From NCBI GenBank assembly GCA_017643965.1, contig JAEPMM010000240.1:1-5613 (forward strand): a stretch of DNA of 5,613 nucleotides, read 5' to 3'. The DNA is from Marinobacter sp. GTDB taxonomy: Bacteria; Pseudomonadota; Gammaproteobacteria; Pseudomonadales; Oleiphilaceae. The translations under genes were made by a program, and so were the position numbers. A model generated the notes under the pieces. The model was not told where the DNA came from and made no database searches. It was given only the letters and a program-made list of their open reading frames with translations. Of this stretch, positions 1 to 5,613 are shown one piece after another. Position 1 is the first letter of the stretch. The number at the start of each line of letters is the position of its first letter.

Positions 1-307
1 CAATACTGTCACGCCAATGCAGAGCCTTTGCCAAAGCGGCGGTACCAGCTGGACGATGGCACTGCGCTTCGATGGCACCACACCGTATATTTCGGTGTTT
101 GATGTAAACAACGATGGATTGGTGAACAGCGACGATGAGATTGTCGCAGGCGTACGGTATGGAGATGCAATGATTCTCAATATGAACCTCCTTGGGGATA
201 ACCTTTATCGTCAGGCTTCAGACGGTACTGTCGATCAGTCCAAAGTAAATCTCGGTGGTGGCGAAACCCTGGGCCGCTCCGGTTGGCGCGAAATCTTTGA
301 GCAGTGA
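1..307 (+). CDS. pilY1: PilY1-type type IV pilus tip-associated protein, C-terminal end (partial)
   Basis: This is the 3' end of an open frame that enters from the left edge (frame starts at base 2) and stops with TGA at 305-307; about 101 residues are visible. PilY1 is a large secreted/pilus-tip protein whose C-terminal beta-propeller supports pilus extension, adhesion and surface sensing. Seen here: a beta-rich tail, an EF-hand-like loop DVNNDGLVNSDD encoded at 101-136, and a terminal GRSGWREIFEQ that resembles the G-R-x-S/G-W-R-E ending of PilY1 proteins. The gene immediately downstream is a PilE-type minor pilin, the usual partner in PilY1 operons. The N-terminal adhesive region and most of the propeller lie outside the window, so size and signal peptide cannot be judged. 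The alternative is a PilY1 paralogue (many species carry PilY1 variants); a non-pilus protein is unlikely given the neighbour. Confidence 0.8.
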   Translation, partial: NTVTPMQSLCQSGGTSWTMALRFDGTTPYISVFDVNNDGLVNSDDEIVAGVRYGDAMILNMNLLGDNLYRQASDGTVDQSKVNLGGGETLGRSGWREIFEQ

Positions 308-311
308 GGAG
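307..311 (+). promoter_or_regulatory. Ribosome binding site of pilE, overlapping the pilY1 stop
   Basis: AGGAG lies 5 bases before the ATG at 317, and its first base is the last base of the pilY1 stop codon TGA. The arrangement fixes the pilE start and implies that pilY1 and pilE are co-transcribed and probably translationally coupled. Confidence 0.75.
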
Positions 312-316
312 AAACA

Positions 317-796
317 ATGAAATATCGACAGCCAACCAGGCAGTCCGGCTTTACCTTGATAGAGCTGATGATTGTAGTGGCGATCATCGGCATTATCGCT
401 GCAATCGCGTATCCGAGTTACCTGGATCAGGTAAAGAGCACGCGGCGTGGAGATGCTCAGGGCGCATTAGCATCTTTTGCAAATGCAATGGAGCGCTATT
501 ACACCCAGAACAACACTTACATTGGCGCCGACGGTGGTAACTCGGCAATAACCAATACGCTAACGACCCCCGCTGCTGGGGTGTTTGCCGACCAGTCGCC
601 AGCGGATGGAACACCTTTCTACAACCTTCGTATATATAACCTGACTGCAAACAGCTTCGTGCTGCGAGCTGTGCCGATTGCTGGTTCCGCGCAGGCAGGC
701 GACGGGTTTATTCAGCTCAGCTCCACTGGCCAAAGGGGGTGGGATGCTGACGACTCGGGCTCGTTAAGCGCCAGTGAAAATACCTGGTCCAAGTAA
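317..796 (+). CDS. pilE: Type IV pilus minor pilin, PilE-like
   Basis: A 159-residue type IV prepilin. The leader MKYRQPTRQSG ends in Gly11, the expected PilD (prepilin peptidase) cleavage site. The mature protein would start F-T-L-I-E, with Phe +1 methylated and Glu +5 needed for assembly. Residues 12-35 form the hydrophobic N-terminal helix that is both membrane anchor and pilus core. The stretch ending MERYYTQNNTY (about residues 56-66) is typical of PilE/ComP-type minor pilins. Near the C-terminus, DADDSGSLSASE (residues 143-154) fits the 12-residue EF-hand loop pattern, just before a closing T-W-S-K. PilE in Pseudomonas is part of the minor pilin/PilY1 complex that primes pilus assembly and sits at the tip. 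It follows pilY1 after 9 bases with a good ribosome binding site; no pilY2 lies between them. A major pilin is less likely because of this context and the family resemblance, but assignment is from reading only. Confidence 0.88.
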   Translation: MKYRQPTRQSGFTLIELMIVVAIIGIIAAIAYPSYLDQVKSTRRGDAQGALASFANAMERYYTQNNTYIGADGGNSAITNTLTTPAAGVFADQSPADGTPFYNLRIYNLTANSFVLRAVPIAGSAQAGDGFIQLSSTGQRGWDADDSGSLSASENTWSK

Positions 797-814
797 GCGC
801 TGTGAAAGAGAGCT

Positions 815-1378
815 TTAGCTGCAGACAACCGGGTTTCCCTCGGAATCCTCTACGATGCCGTCTCCATCACGGTCTTTGGCCAGGGTGGGGCGGCCACCCA
901 TGTTAATTCTGATCTGAGCGGCAAGGGTGGAATCACCGTTATCTGGGCACCAGGTGATATTTCCGATCGCACCATATGCGAGCCCTGAAGAGTTGAACCG
1001 AAAATAAGTGTGTATACCCGTGGCTCCGTGAATTTTACCGATGTTATTGGTTTGACGTTGCCAAATGATTTGTGAGGGAGTGGCGACAGTTCTTGTGCGC
1101 TCGGGGTCCCGGAAAGCCACTAGCGGGAGATTCCAGTCGCGGCTGCAATGGCTGGTCCCATCCACTGGGCAGAGAGTCACTGTAGTCTGCTCATAGACGG
1201 CAGTATTACGCGCAAGGTTGATCAGTGTAATCAGGTCACTGATTTCCGAGTGACGATCCGACGCGCTTAGTAGACGGGTAAAAGACGGGATTATCTGCAT
1301 TGCAACGATAGCAACGATAACGACAACAACTAACAATTCGACCAACGTGATGCCTCGGTCGCGCGAAGAAAATTTCAT
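815..1378 (-). CDS. fimT: Type IV pilus minor pilin of the GspH/FimT family (FimT/FimU-like)
   Basis: A 187-residue prepilin from ATG at 1376-1378. A longer reading from a TTG at 1450 is open, but the ATG gives the normal short charged leader MKFSSRDRG and has GGAG 8 bases upstream. Cleavage after Gly9 gives mature I-T-L-V-E with Glu +5 kept; Ile at +1 instead of the common Phe is unusual but tolerated in the family. Residues 10-32 form the hydrophobic helix. The body carries GspH/FimT features: T-L-C-P-V-D-G...C near residue 70-80, F-R-F-N-S-S-G-L-A in the middle, and paired cysteines (WCPDNGD and the final VVCS) that could form a disulfide. The C-terminal part has GGRPTLA, where DNA-binding FimT proteins have GRxR, followed by an EF-hand-like loop DRDGDGIVEDSE (residues 169-180). 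The gene lies downstream of pilR on the same strand, as fimT does in P. aeruginosa, and converges on pilE. FimT versus FimU cannot be settled by eye. Confidence 0.82.
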   Translation of the reverse strand: MKFSSRDRGITLVELLVVVVIVAIVAMQIIPSFTRLLSASDRHSEISDLITLINLARNTAVYEQTTVTLCPVDGTSHCSRDWNLPLVAFRDPERTRTVATPSQIIWQRQTNNIGKIHGATGIHTYFRFNSSGLAYGAIGNITWCPDNGDSTLAAQIRINMGGRPTLAKDRDGDGIVEDSEGNPVVCS

Positions 1379-1386
1379 CCTTGAGT

Positions 1387-1390
1387 CTCC
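1387..1390 (-). promoter_or_regulatory. Ribosome binding site deciding the fimT start
   Basis: On the minus strand GGAG occurs 8 bases before the ATG at 1376-1378. It supports this start over the upstream TTG at 1450, which would add 24 residues to the prepilin leader and falls inside an intergenic inverted repeat. Confidence 0.6.
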
Positions 1391-1431
1391 GTTTCGCGTT
1401 CCGTCCTGGAACGCAGGTCTGATTTGTTCTG

Positions 1432-1485
1432 GATTATTTCGGGCCAGCAATCCTCGCTGGCCGTCGCGAATATTACCGAATAATC
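1432..1485. repeat. Nested inverted repeat between pilR and fimT (possible terminator or attenuator)
   Basis: The inner dyad is perfect: GGCCAGC (1442-1448) and GCTGGCC (1456-1462) around a 7-base loop. An outer dyad flanks it: GATTATTTCGG (1432-1442) and CCGAATAATC (1476-1485), complementary except for one extra T. The right arm reaches into the pilR stop codon (1484-1486). In the pilR transcript this could fold just past the stop. No run of U follows on either strand, so it is not a textbook intrinsic terminator; partial termination, mRNA 3'-end protection or a protein site are all possible. The rest of the 105-base gap (1379-1483) shows no convincing promoter. Confidence 0.5.
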
Positions 1486-2869
1486 ACTCCATCCCCAACT
1501 TCTTCAACCGATACCGCAGCGCCCGGAAGCTGATCCCCAGGCGTTTTGCCGCCGCGGTCTTGTTCCAACGTGTGGCCTCCAGTGCTTTCTCGATGGTCTG
1601 CCGTTCAATGGTTTCCAGGTACCTCTCCAGATCGATTTCGCCGTCGGGAACCTCGGCGGGCTCGGCGTTGCGGGTGATTTCCCGGGTGGGGGCGCTTCCG
1701 GGCTCGGCTGGCAGGGGTGCGTTGCCGATGTGCAGGTCGGATGCGCCGATGCGTTCGTCGTCGCAGAGTGTGAAGGCCCGCTCCAGGATGTTCTCCAGCT
1801 CCCGTACGTTGCCCGGGAAGTCATGGGCCTGCAGGCGTTCGATGGCCTCCGGTGTCAGGGTGGCGGGATCACACTCGTATTCCCGGGCGATGCGTTCAAG
1901 AATGTGATTGGCCAGCAGTTCGATGTCGTCCGGGCGCTGGCGCAGGGAGGGTACCGCCAGTTCGATCACGTTGATGCGATAGAACAGGTCCTGGCGGAAG
2001 GTGCCGTCCTGAACCAGTTGCGGCAGGTTCTTGTGGGTCGCGCTGAGTACCCGGATATCCACCGGCACTTCCTTGGTGTCGCCCACCGGGCGCACGGCTT
2101 TCTCCTGAATGGCCCGCAGCAGTTTCACCTGCATCGCCAGTGGCAGGTCGGCCACTTCGTCCAGAAACAGGGTGCCACCGTCAGCGGAGCGGAACAGCCC
2201 GTCCTTGTTGTCCACCGCGCCAGTGAAGCTGCCTTTCTTGTGGCCGAAGAATTCGCTTTCCATCAGCTCGGAGGGAATGGCGCCACAGTTGACCGCAATA
2301 AAGGGACCGTCTCGTCTCGGCCCCTGAAGGTGAATCATCCGCGCCACCAGTTCCTTGCCGCTGCCGGATTCTCCGCTGATAAACACCGGCGCCTGGCTGC
2401 GCGCCAGTTTACGCACCTGATTGCGCAGCCGTTTGATTTCGCTGGAGTTGCCCAGTAGCAGGCCGGGCTCATCGGAGGTCGGTTGGTCGTCTGGCCGGGC
2501 CTCAGACAGTTTCAGTGCGCTACTCACCAGCTCGCGCAAACGCGGCAGCTCGACCGGCTTGGAGACGAAATCGAACGCACCCGCTTTCAGCGATTCGATG
2601 GCGGTGTCCATATTGCCATATGCGGTGATCACGGCTACCGGCGTGCACGGGGTGTGTTGCTGAATCCAGTGCACCAGGTCAATGCCGTTGCCGTCCGGCA
2701 GATTCATGTCGGTCAGGCAGAGCTGGGGTTTATGCTCTTCCAGCAGTTTTTTGGCGCAGGTGATGTCGGGGGCGGTCAGGGTTTTAATGCCCATGCGCGT
2801 GAGGGTTATTTCCAGCAGGTCCCGGATATCCGGTTCATCGTCTACGATCAGCGCGGTGTGAGTGGTCAT
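1484..2869 (-). CDS. pilR: Sigma-54-dependent response regulator PilR
   Basis: A 461-residue NtrC-family activator, full length for PilR. Receiver domain, residues about 5-120: acidic pocket D10-D11, phosphoacceptor D54 (L-T-D-M-N-L-P), switch residue T82, and K104. AAA+ domain, about 138-365: Walker A GESGSGKE (166-173), sigma-54 contact loop GSFTGA (213-218, in the variant form also used by P. aeruginosa PilR), Walker B GGTLFLDE (231-238), arginine fingers R292 and R298, and sensor II PGNVRELEN (352-360). A charged, proline-rich linker follows, then a Fis-type helix-turn-helix at about 436-458. All key residues are present, so it should be active. Phosphorylated PilR drives sigma-54 transcription of pilA and often other genes. 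The start is secure: an in-frame TGA lies at 2879-2881, 9 bases upstream, and the protein begins right before the receiver fold. The ribosome binding site is weak (AAAGGGAA, 13 bases away). It follows pilS after 52 bases on the same strand. Confidence 0.95.
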   Translation of the reverse strand: MTTHTALIVDDEPDIRDLLEITLTRMGIKTLTAPDITCAKKLLEEHKPQLCLTDMNLPDGNGIDLVHWIQQHTPCTPVAVITAYGNMDTAIESLKAGAFDFVSKPVELPRLRELVSSALKLSEARPDDQPTSDEPGLLLGNSSEIKRLRNQVRKLARSQAPVFISGESGSGKELVARMIHLQGPRRDGPFIAVNCGAIPSELMESEFFGHKKGSFTGAVDNKDGLFRSADGGTLFLDEVADLPLAMQVKLLRAIQEKAVRPVGDTKEVPVDIRVLSATHKNLPQLVQDGTFRQDLFYRINVIELAVPSLRQRPDDIELLANHILERIAREYECDPATLTPEAIERLQAHDFPGNVRELENILERAFTLCDDERIGASDLHIGNAPLPAEPGSAPTREITRNAEPAEVPDGEIDLERYLETIERQTIEKALEATRWNKTAAAKRLGISFRALRYRLKKLGME

Positions 2870-2921
2870 CGTGTGGTATCAGTTCCCTTTCATTATTCTG
2901 TCGCCGGCCAGGTTGCGGGAG

Positions 2922-4568
2922 TTAAATCATTCGCCCGGGGTGGGCAAAGGTTATGCGAAAGCAGCAGCCGGGTTTATCGTCTTCCACCAGGGAAAGATGG
3001 GCCTGATTAGCCTCGCACAGTTCCCTGGCCAGATAAAGGCCGAGGCCGGTTCCGCGTTTGTCGGTTGTGAAAAAAGGCTCAAAAACCGAAGCCCGATTGT
3101 CCGCCGCGATGCCGGGGCCAATATCGCGAACGTCCAGATAGGTTCTTTCCCCGTCGGCGGTGGCGCCGGCGTGTAGATGAACATAGCGCCTTCCGCTGTG
3201 TTGTTCACTGTAACGCAGGCCATTATCGCAGAGATTGATCAGCACCTGCTCGATCTGGCTTTTATCGAACCGTGCCGCGGCCAGGGTGTTGTCCAGCTCG
3301 AGCTCAATCTCGGGATCGGGCTGGTGATCGTGACTCTGGGTTTGCAGATACTCGTGGCGGAATTCTTCCAGCCACTCGCCCACGTTGATCAGCTCACTGT
3401 TGGCAGCGCGACGTCGTGACAGATCGAGCACGTTCTCGATGATGCCGTTGACCCGCCGCGAGTGTCGGTGAATGATGTCGAGCATCTGCCGGTCGCTGGT
3501 GTCCAGGTGGGTGGACTCCTCCATTAACTGGGCGGCATGGCTGATGGCGCCGAGAGGGTTGCGGATCTCATGGGCTATGCCGGCGGTCAGCCGCCCGAGC
3601 GAGGCCAGCTTCATTTGCTGGGCCTGCTGGGTGACTTTGCTCATGTCTTCCACAAACACCAGGATGTGGTCGCCACGGTCCTGATCAAGCTGGGTAAAGT
3701 TCACCTGCAGCAGGGGCGAGGTTGACGACGCCTGGAAGGGTTCGACCTTGCGCAGCGGATCTTTCAGCCAGGCTTCCAGCCCCAGGCGGAGCGGCTGCGG
3801 CAGGATACGCCCGCGGTTGCCATTGTCCGAATAGCCCGCACCGGCACCGAACAGCAACTCTTCGGCGGCAGCGTTGGCCAGCCGGATTTGCCCGTACCGG
3901 TCCAGCACCAGAATGCCGGTGCGCATGCGCTGAATGATCTGCCGGTTGATCTGCTCCAGCTCGGCGATGCTGCGTGCCCGTGACGACGCCAGCTCCTCAC
4001 TGCGCAGCATGCGTTTGGAGATGTTCTGCAGGATGAAGGCCGCTGCGAAATAGAGGATACCGAGGGAGCCGGCGCGAACGATGTCATCCGCCGACTCGCC
4101 GAACGCCAGCACGGCCCAGCCGGAAATGCCGAGGGAGCAGATAGCCGCAAGCGCGGCATAGAAGGTGCCCATACGGCTTGGCGTCAGGATGTTGCCTGCC
4201 GCCACGGACACGATCACCAGGTTGGCCAGACCATTGGTGATGCCGGTGCTGGTCAGCAGCAGGGCGTGCATGATCAGGATATCGAGCAGAACCGACAGCG
4301 TGATGTGCCGTTGATGGGGATGAAAGCCGGCCAGCATGATCAGCGCGATAAAGCCGTTCAGCGCAAAGTAGCTGACCACCGCGGCCTGATAGATATCCAG
4401 CATGCGGAACTGGATATCGAAATTCACCGGGTCAACGAACAGCAGTGCCACCAGCACCAGGCTGATGACCAGGCGGTAGTGGTTGTAGATGCGGAACAGT
4501 TTGCCGCGCTGGGTCATGGCGGGGCTGCTGGGCCAGTTGTCCCGGGTGTTGGTGGCCTGTGTGGTCAT
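2922..4568 (-). CDS. pilS: Membrane sensor histidine kinase PilS
   Basis: A 548-residue kinase, the expected size for PilS, ending with TAA at 2922-2924. Six hydrophobic segments lie at about residues 31-46, 61-81, 89-108, 112-128, 134-156 and 163-181, matching the six-pass topology of P. aeruginosa PilS. A linker helix (about 184-213) leads into a PAS-like domain (about 210-310; starts near M-R-T-G-I-L-V-L-D). The HisKA H-box is G-I-A-H-E-I-R-N-P-L-G with phosphorylated His333. The ATPase domain has the N-box N-L-C-D-N-G (445-450), G1 D-I-G-P-G-I (482-487), F-box F-E-P-F-F-T-T (496-502) and G2 GTGLGLYLA (506-514). In Pseudomonas, PilS at the inner membrane senses PilA and phosphorylates or dephosphorylates PilR. 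The ATG at 4566-4568 lacks a strong ribosome binding site. Met18 (4515-4517) is an alternative start but has no better one. It is divergent from nadE and followed by pilR. Confidence 0.94.
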   Translation of the reverse strand: MTTQATNTRDNWPSSPAMTQRGKLFRIYNHYRLVISLVLVALLFVDPVNFDIQFRMLDIYQAAVVSYFALNGFIALIMLAGFHPHQRHITLSVLLDILIMHALLLTSTGITNGLANLVIVSVAAGNILTPSRMGTFYAALAAICSLGISGWAVLAFGESADDIVRAGSLGILYFAAAFILQNISKRMLRSEELASSRARSIAELEQINRQIIQRMRTGILVLDRYGQIRLANAAAEELLFGAGAGYSDNGNRGRILPQPLRLGLEAWLKDPLRKVEPFQASSTSPLLQVNFTQLDQDRGDHILVFVEDMSKVTQQAQQMKLASLGRLTAGIAHEIRNPLGAISHAAQLMEESTHLDTSDRQMLDIIHRHSRRVNGIIENVLDLSRRRAANSELINVGEWLEEFRHEYLQTQSHDHQPDPEIELELDNTLAAARFDKSQIEQVLINLCDNGLRYSEQHSGRRYVHLHAGATADGERTYLDVRDIGPGIAADNRASVFEPFFTTDKRGTGLGLYLARELCEANQAHLSLVEDDKPGCCFRITFAHPGRMI

Positions 4569-4580
4569 AATTGGATGGGT

Positions 4581-4592
4581 TTCTCGCGAGAA
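4581..4592. promoter_or_regulatory. Perfect 12-bp palindrome in the pilS-nadE divergent region, candidate operator
   Basis: TTCTCGCGAGAA is a perfect palindrome 12 bases upstream of the pilS ATG. It overlaps the place where a -35 box for the nadE -10 hexamer (4612-4617) would fall. This shape suits a dimeric DNA-binding protein. As RNA it could only form a 4-bp stem, so a hairpin role is unlikely. The binding protein is unknown, and chance is possible. Confidence 0.35.
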
Positions 4593-4611
4593 TTCCGTGG
4601 CTTTGACGGGT

Positions 4612-4617
4612 TATAAT
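4612..4617 (+). promoter_or_regulatory. Likely -10 element of the nadE promoter
   Basis: TATAAT matches the sigma-70 -10 consensus exactly and lies 38 bases before the nadE ATG, giving a 5' leader of about 30 bases. The -35 position (about 4589-4595) is a poor match, and no extended -10 TG is present; a TTGACG at 4603-4608 is too close to serve. The promoter may therefore be weak or activator-dependent. Confidence 0.45.
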
Positions 4618-4641
4618 AGCCTTTTCACGGCAATAAGTTAC

Positions 4642-4646
4642 AGGAG
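4642..4646 (+). promoter_or_regulatory. Ribosome binding site of nadE
   Basis: AGGAG lies 8 bases before the ATG at 4655-4657. This near-ideal spacing fixes the start of nadE. Confidence 0.75.
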
Positions 4647-4654
4647 CTGCCTTT

Positions 4655-5613
4655 ATGTCTGAGTCACGGCCACCGTCTGCCACCGGCGAGGCGCCCCGGC
4701 GTTTGCGTGTTGTGATGGCCCAGCTGGATTTTCTGGTGGGTGATATTCCGGGAAACACCCGCGCGGTGATCGAAGCAGCCCAGAGAGCTCATGAGGAACA
4801 CGGCGCCGACGTGGTGGTGTTTCCAGAGCTATGCCTGACCGGCTACCCGCCAGAGGACCTGTTGCTGCGCCCGAGCCTGGATCTGCGCGTGAACGAGGCG
4901 CTGGAAACCCTCCGGCAGGCAAGCCTGGCTCCTGCCATTGTAGTGGGTGCGCCGCTCCGACAGGGAGGGCTGCTGTACAACGCCGCCGTGGTTATTGACG
5001 AGGGTGTCATCACCGGACGCTACTTCAAGCGTTTTCCACCGAACTACCAGGTGTTTGATGAGAAACGGTACTTTGCGGAAGGCCGCGATACCCTGGTAAT
5101 GAGCATCCGCGGCGTACCGGTGGGTATTACGGTGTGTGAGGATCTCTGGAGTGATGGTCCGGTCGAGGATGCCGCGGCGGCCGGGGCCCAGCTGATTTTC
5201 AACCTGAACGCTTCGCCCTACGACATCGACAAACAGGCGCGTCGCAAGGCGTTACTGGAGCGCAAGTCCCGTGAAAACCGGGTGAGCATCGTTTACGTCA
5301 ATCTGGTGGGCGGTCAGGACGAGCTGGTCTTTGATGGCGGCTCTATGGTGTTCGACCATTCCGGGCATCTGGATGTGGAAGTGCCTCAGTTCGAGGAGGG
5401 GCTGTTCCCGGTGGACTTCCTTTGTGAGCATCACTGCCAGCCCATCTCCCAGCCGGTGCCGGCAGAGCCATCGCTGGAGGCGAATGTTTACCGCGCGCTG
5501 GTGCTGGGCGTGCGCGACTACGTCAACAAGAACGGATTCAGATCCGTTGTACTGGGCCTGTCCGGTGGCATCGATTCCGCGGTGACGCTGGCGGTGGCCG
5601 TCGATGCCCTGGG
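4655..5613 (+). CDS. nadE: Glutamine-dependent NAD+ synthetase, N-terminal part (partial at right edge)
   Basis: The frame opens at ATG 4655 and stays open to the window edge (319 full codons plus two bases). NadE makes NAD+ from deamido-NAD+, ATP and glutamine in the cytosol, the last step of NAD synthesis. The first about 265 residues are a nitrilase-type glutaminase domain that frees ammonia, with the Glu-Lys-Cys triad: E58 in F-P-E-L-C-L-T-G-Y-P-P-E-D-L-L, K125 in K-R-F-P-P-N-Y-Q-V-F-D-E, and C161 in V-C-E-D-L-W. The synthetase domain begins after about 270 and shows the ATP pyrophosphatase PP-loop LGLSGGIDSA at 300-309, including S303 and D307. Two-domain bacterial enzymes of this type are about 540-560 residues, so roughly 40% of the gene is missing at the right. 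It is transcribed away from pilS, with its own ribosome binding site and a consensus -10 box; no functional link to the pilus genes is evident. The identification rests on clear motifs. Confidence 0.95.
   Translation, partial: MSESRPPSATGEAPRRLRVVMAQLDFLVGDIPGNTRAVIEAAQRAHEEHGADVVVFPELCLTGYPPEDLLLRPSLDLRVNEALETLRQASLAPAIVVGAPLRQGGLLYNAAVVIDEGVITGRYFKRFPPNYQVFDEKRYFAEGRDTLVMSIRGVPVGITVCEDLWSDGPVEDAAAAGAQLIFNLNASPYDIDKQARRKALLERKSRENRVSIVYVNLVGGQDELVFDGGSMVFDHSGHLDVEVPQFEEGLFPVDFLCEHHCQPISQPVPAEPSLEANVYRALVLGVRDYVNKNGFRSVVLGLSGGIDSAVTLAVAVDAL

Noticed and set aside
101..136. Dockerin domain suggested by DVNNDGLVNSDD, which resembles a type I dockerin calcium segment.
   Set aside because: Only one such segment is present, without the duplicated second half of a dockerin, and the context and C-terminal ending fit PilY1.
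797..820. Possible terminator between the convergent pilE and fimT stops (AAAG...CTTT dyad).
   Set aside because: The stem is only about four A/T-rich pairs with a short loop and no following T-run; the gap is 18 bases.
1431..1446. Sigma-54-like GG-N10-GC spacing on the + strand.
   Set aside because: The -12 element does not contain TTGC, and the orientation would drive transcription antisense into pilR.
1379..1450. N-terminal extension of the fimT product from a TTG at 1450.
   Set aside because: It would give a 33-residue prepilin leader and begins inside the intergenic dyad; the ATG at 1376-1378 has a ribosome binding site and a normal 9-residue leader.
2879..2893. Tiny leader reading frame (Met-Lys-Gly-Asn-stop) in frame just upstream of pilR.
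   Set aside because: It has no ribosome binding site and is only four codons long; it is useful only because its TGA closes off any earlier pilR start.
1730..3010. Long + strand open frames opposite pilR (for example 1730-2458 and 2483-3010).
   Set aside because: They lie antisense to a complete pilR with all domain motifs intact; their proteins show no recognisable domain and reflect the high-GC codon pattern of pilR.
4595..4630. Wide inverted repeat CCGTG (4595-4599) / CACGG (4626-4630) around the nadE -10 box.
   Set aside because: The arms are only 5 bases and 26 bases apart, which is likely chance in this composition.

Overview
This window looks like chromosomal DNA of a gammaproteobacterium, probably a marine genus near Marinobacter or Hahella. 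That placement is inferred from the protein families, the moderately high GC of the housekeeping half, and a gene set resembling the Pseudomonas aeruginosa pilS-pilR-fimT...pilY1-pilE locus. No database search was possible. The theme is type IV pilus (T4P) biogenesis and its control, with one unrelated metabolic gene at the right edge.

Left part (1-1378): the C-terminal end of a PilY1-type pilus tip protein runs off the left edge (+ strand). It is followed after 9 bases by a PilE-type minor pilin (317-796, +). A FimT/GspH-family minor pilin (815-1378, - strand) converges on pilE with only 18 bases between the stop codons. A 105-base gap separates fimT from pilR and holds a strong inverted repeat. 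All three pilus-structure proteins carry an EF-hand-like calcium loop near the C-terminus, which is the most notable observation here.

Middle (1484-4568, - strand): pilR (sigma-54-dependent response regulator) and pilS (six-segment membrane sensor histidine kinase) form an apparently complete, co-oriented pair, transcribed pilS then pilR, and perhaps on into fimT. In P. aeruginosa PilS/PilR sets expression of the major pilin gene pilA in response to PilA levels in the inner membrane. The same role is likely here, but pilA is not in the window.

Right part (4569-5613): an 86-base divergent intergenic region holds a 12-bp perfect palindrome and a consensus -10 hexamer. It leads into nadE, a glutamine-dependent NAD+ synthetase with an N-terminal nitrilase-type glutaminase domain, which is cut by the right edge just after its PP-loop motif.

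No RNA genes, insertion sequences, CRISPR arrays or phage genes were seen. There is no stretch over 300 bases without a gene. I see no clearly new multi-gene system. The points worth a second look are the shared calcium loops, the inverted arrangement of the minor pilin genes, a substitution in the FimT DNA-binding motif, a GC step at about 1480, and two dyad elements in the intergenic regions.
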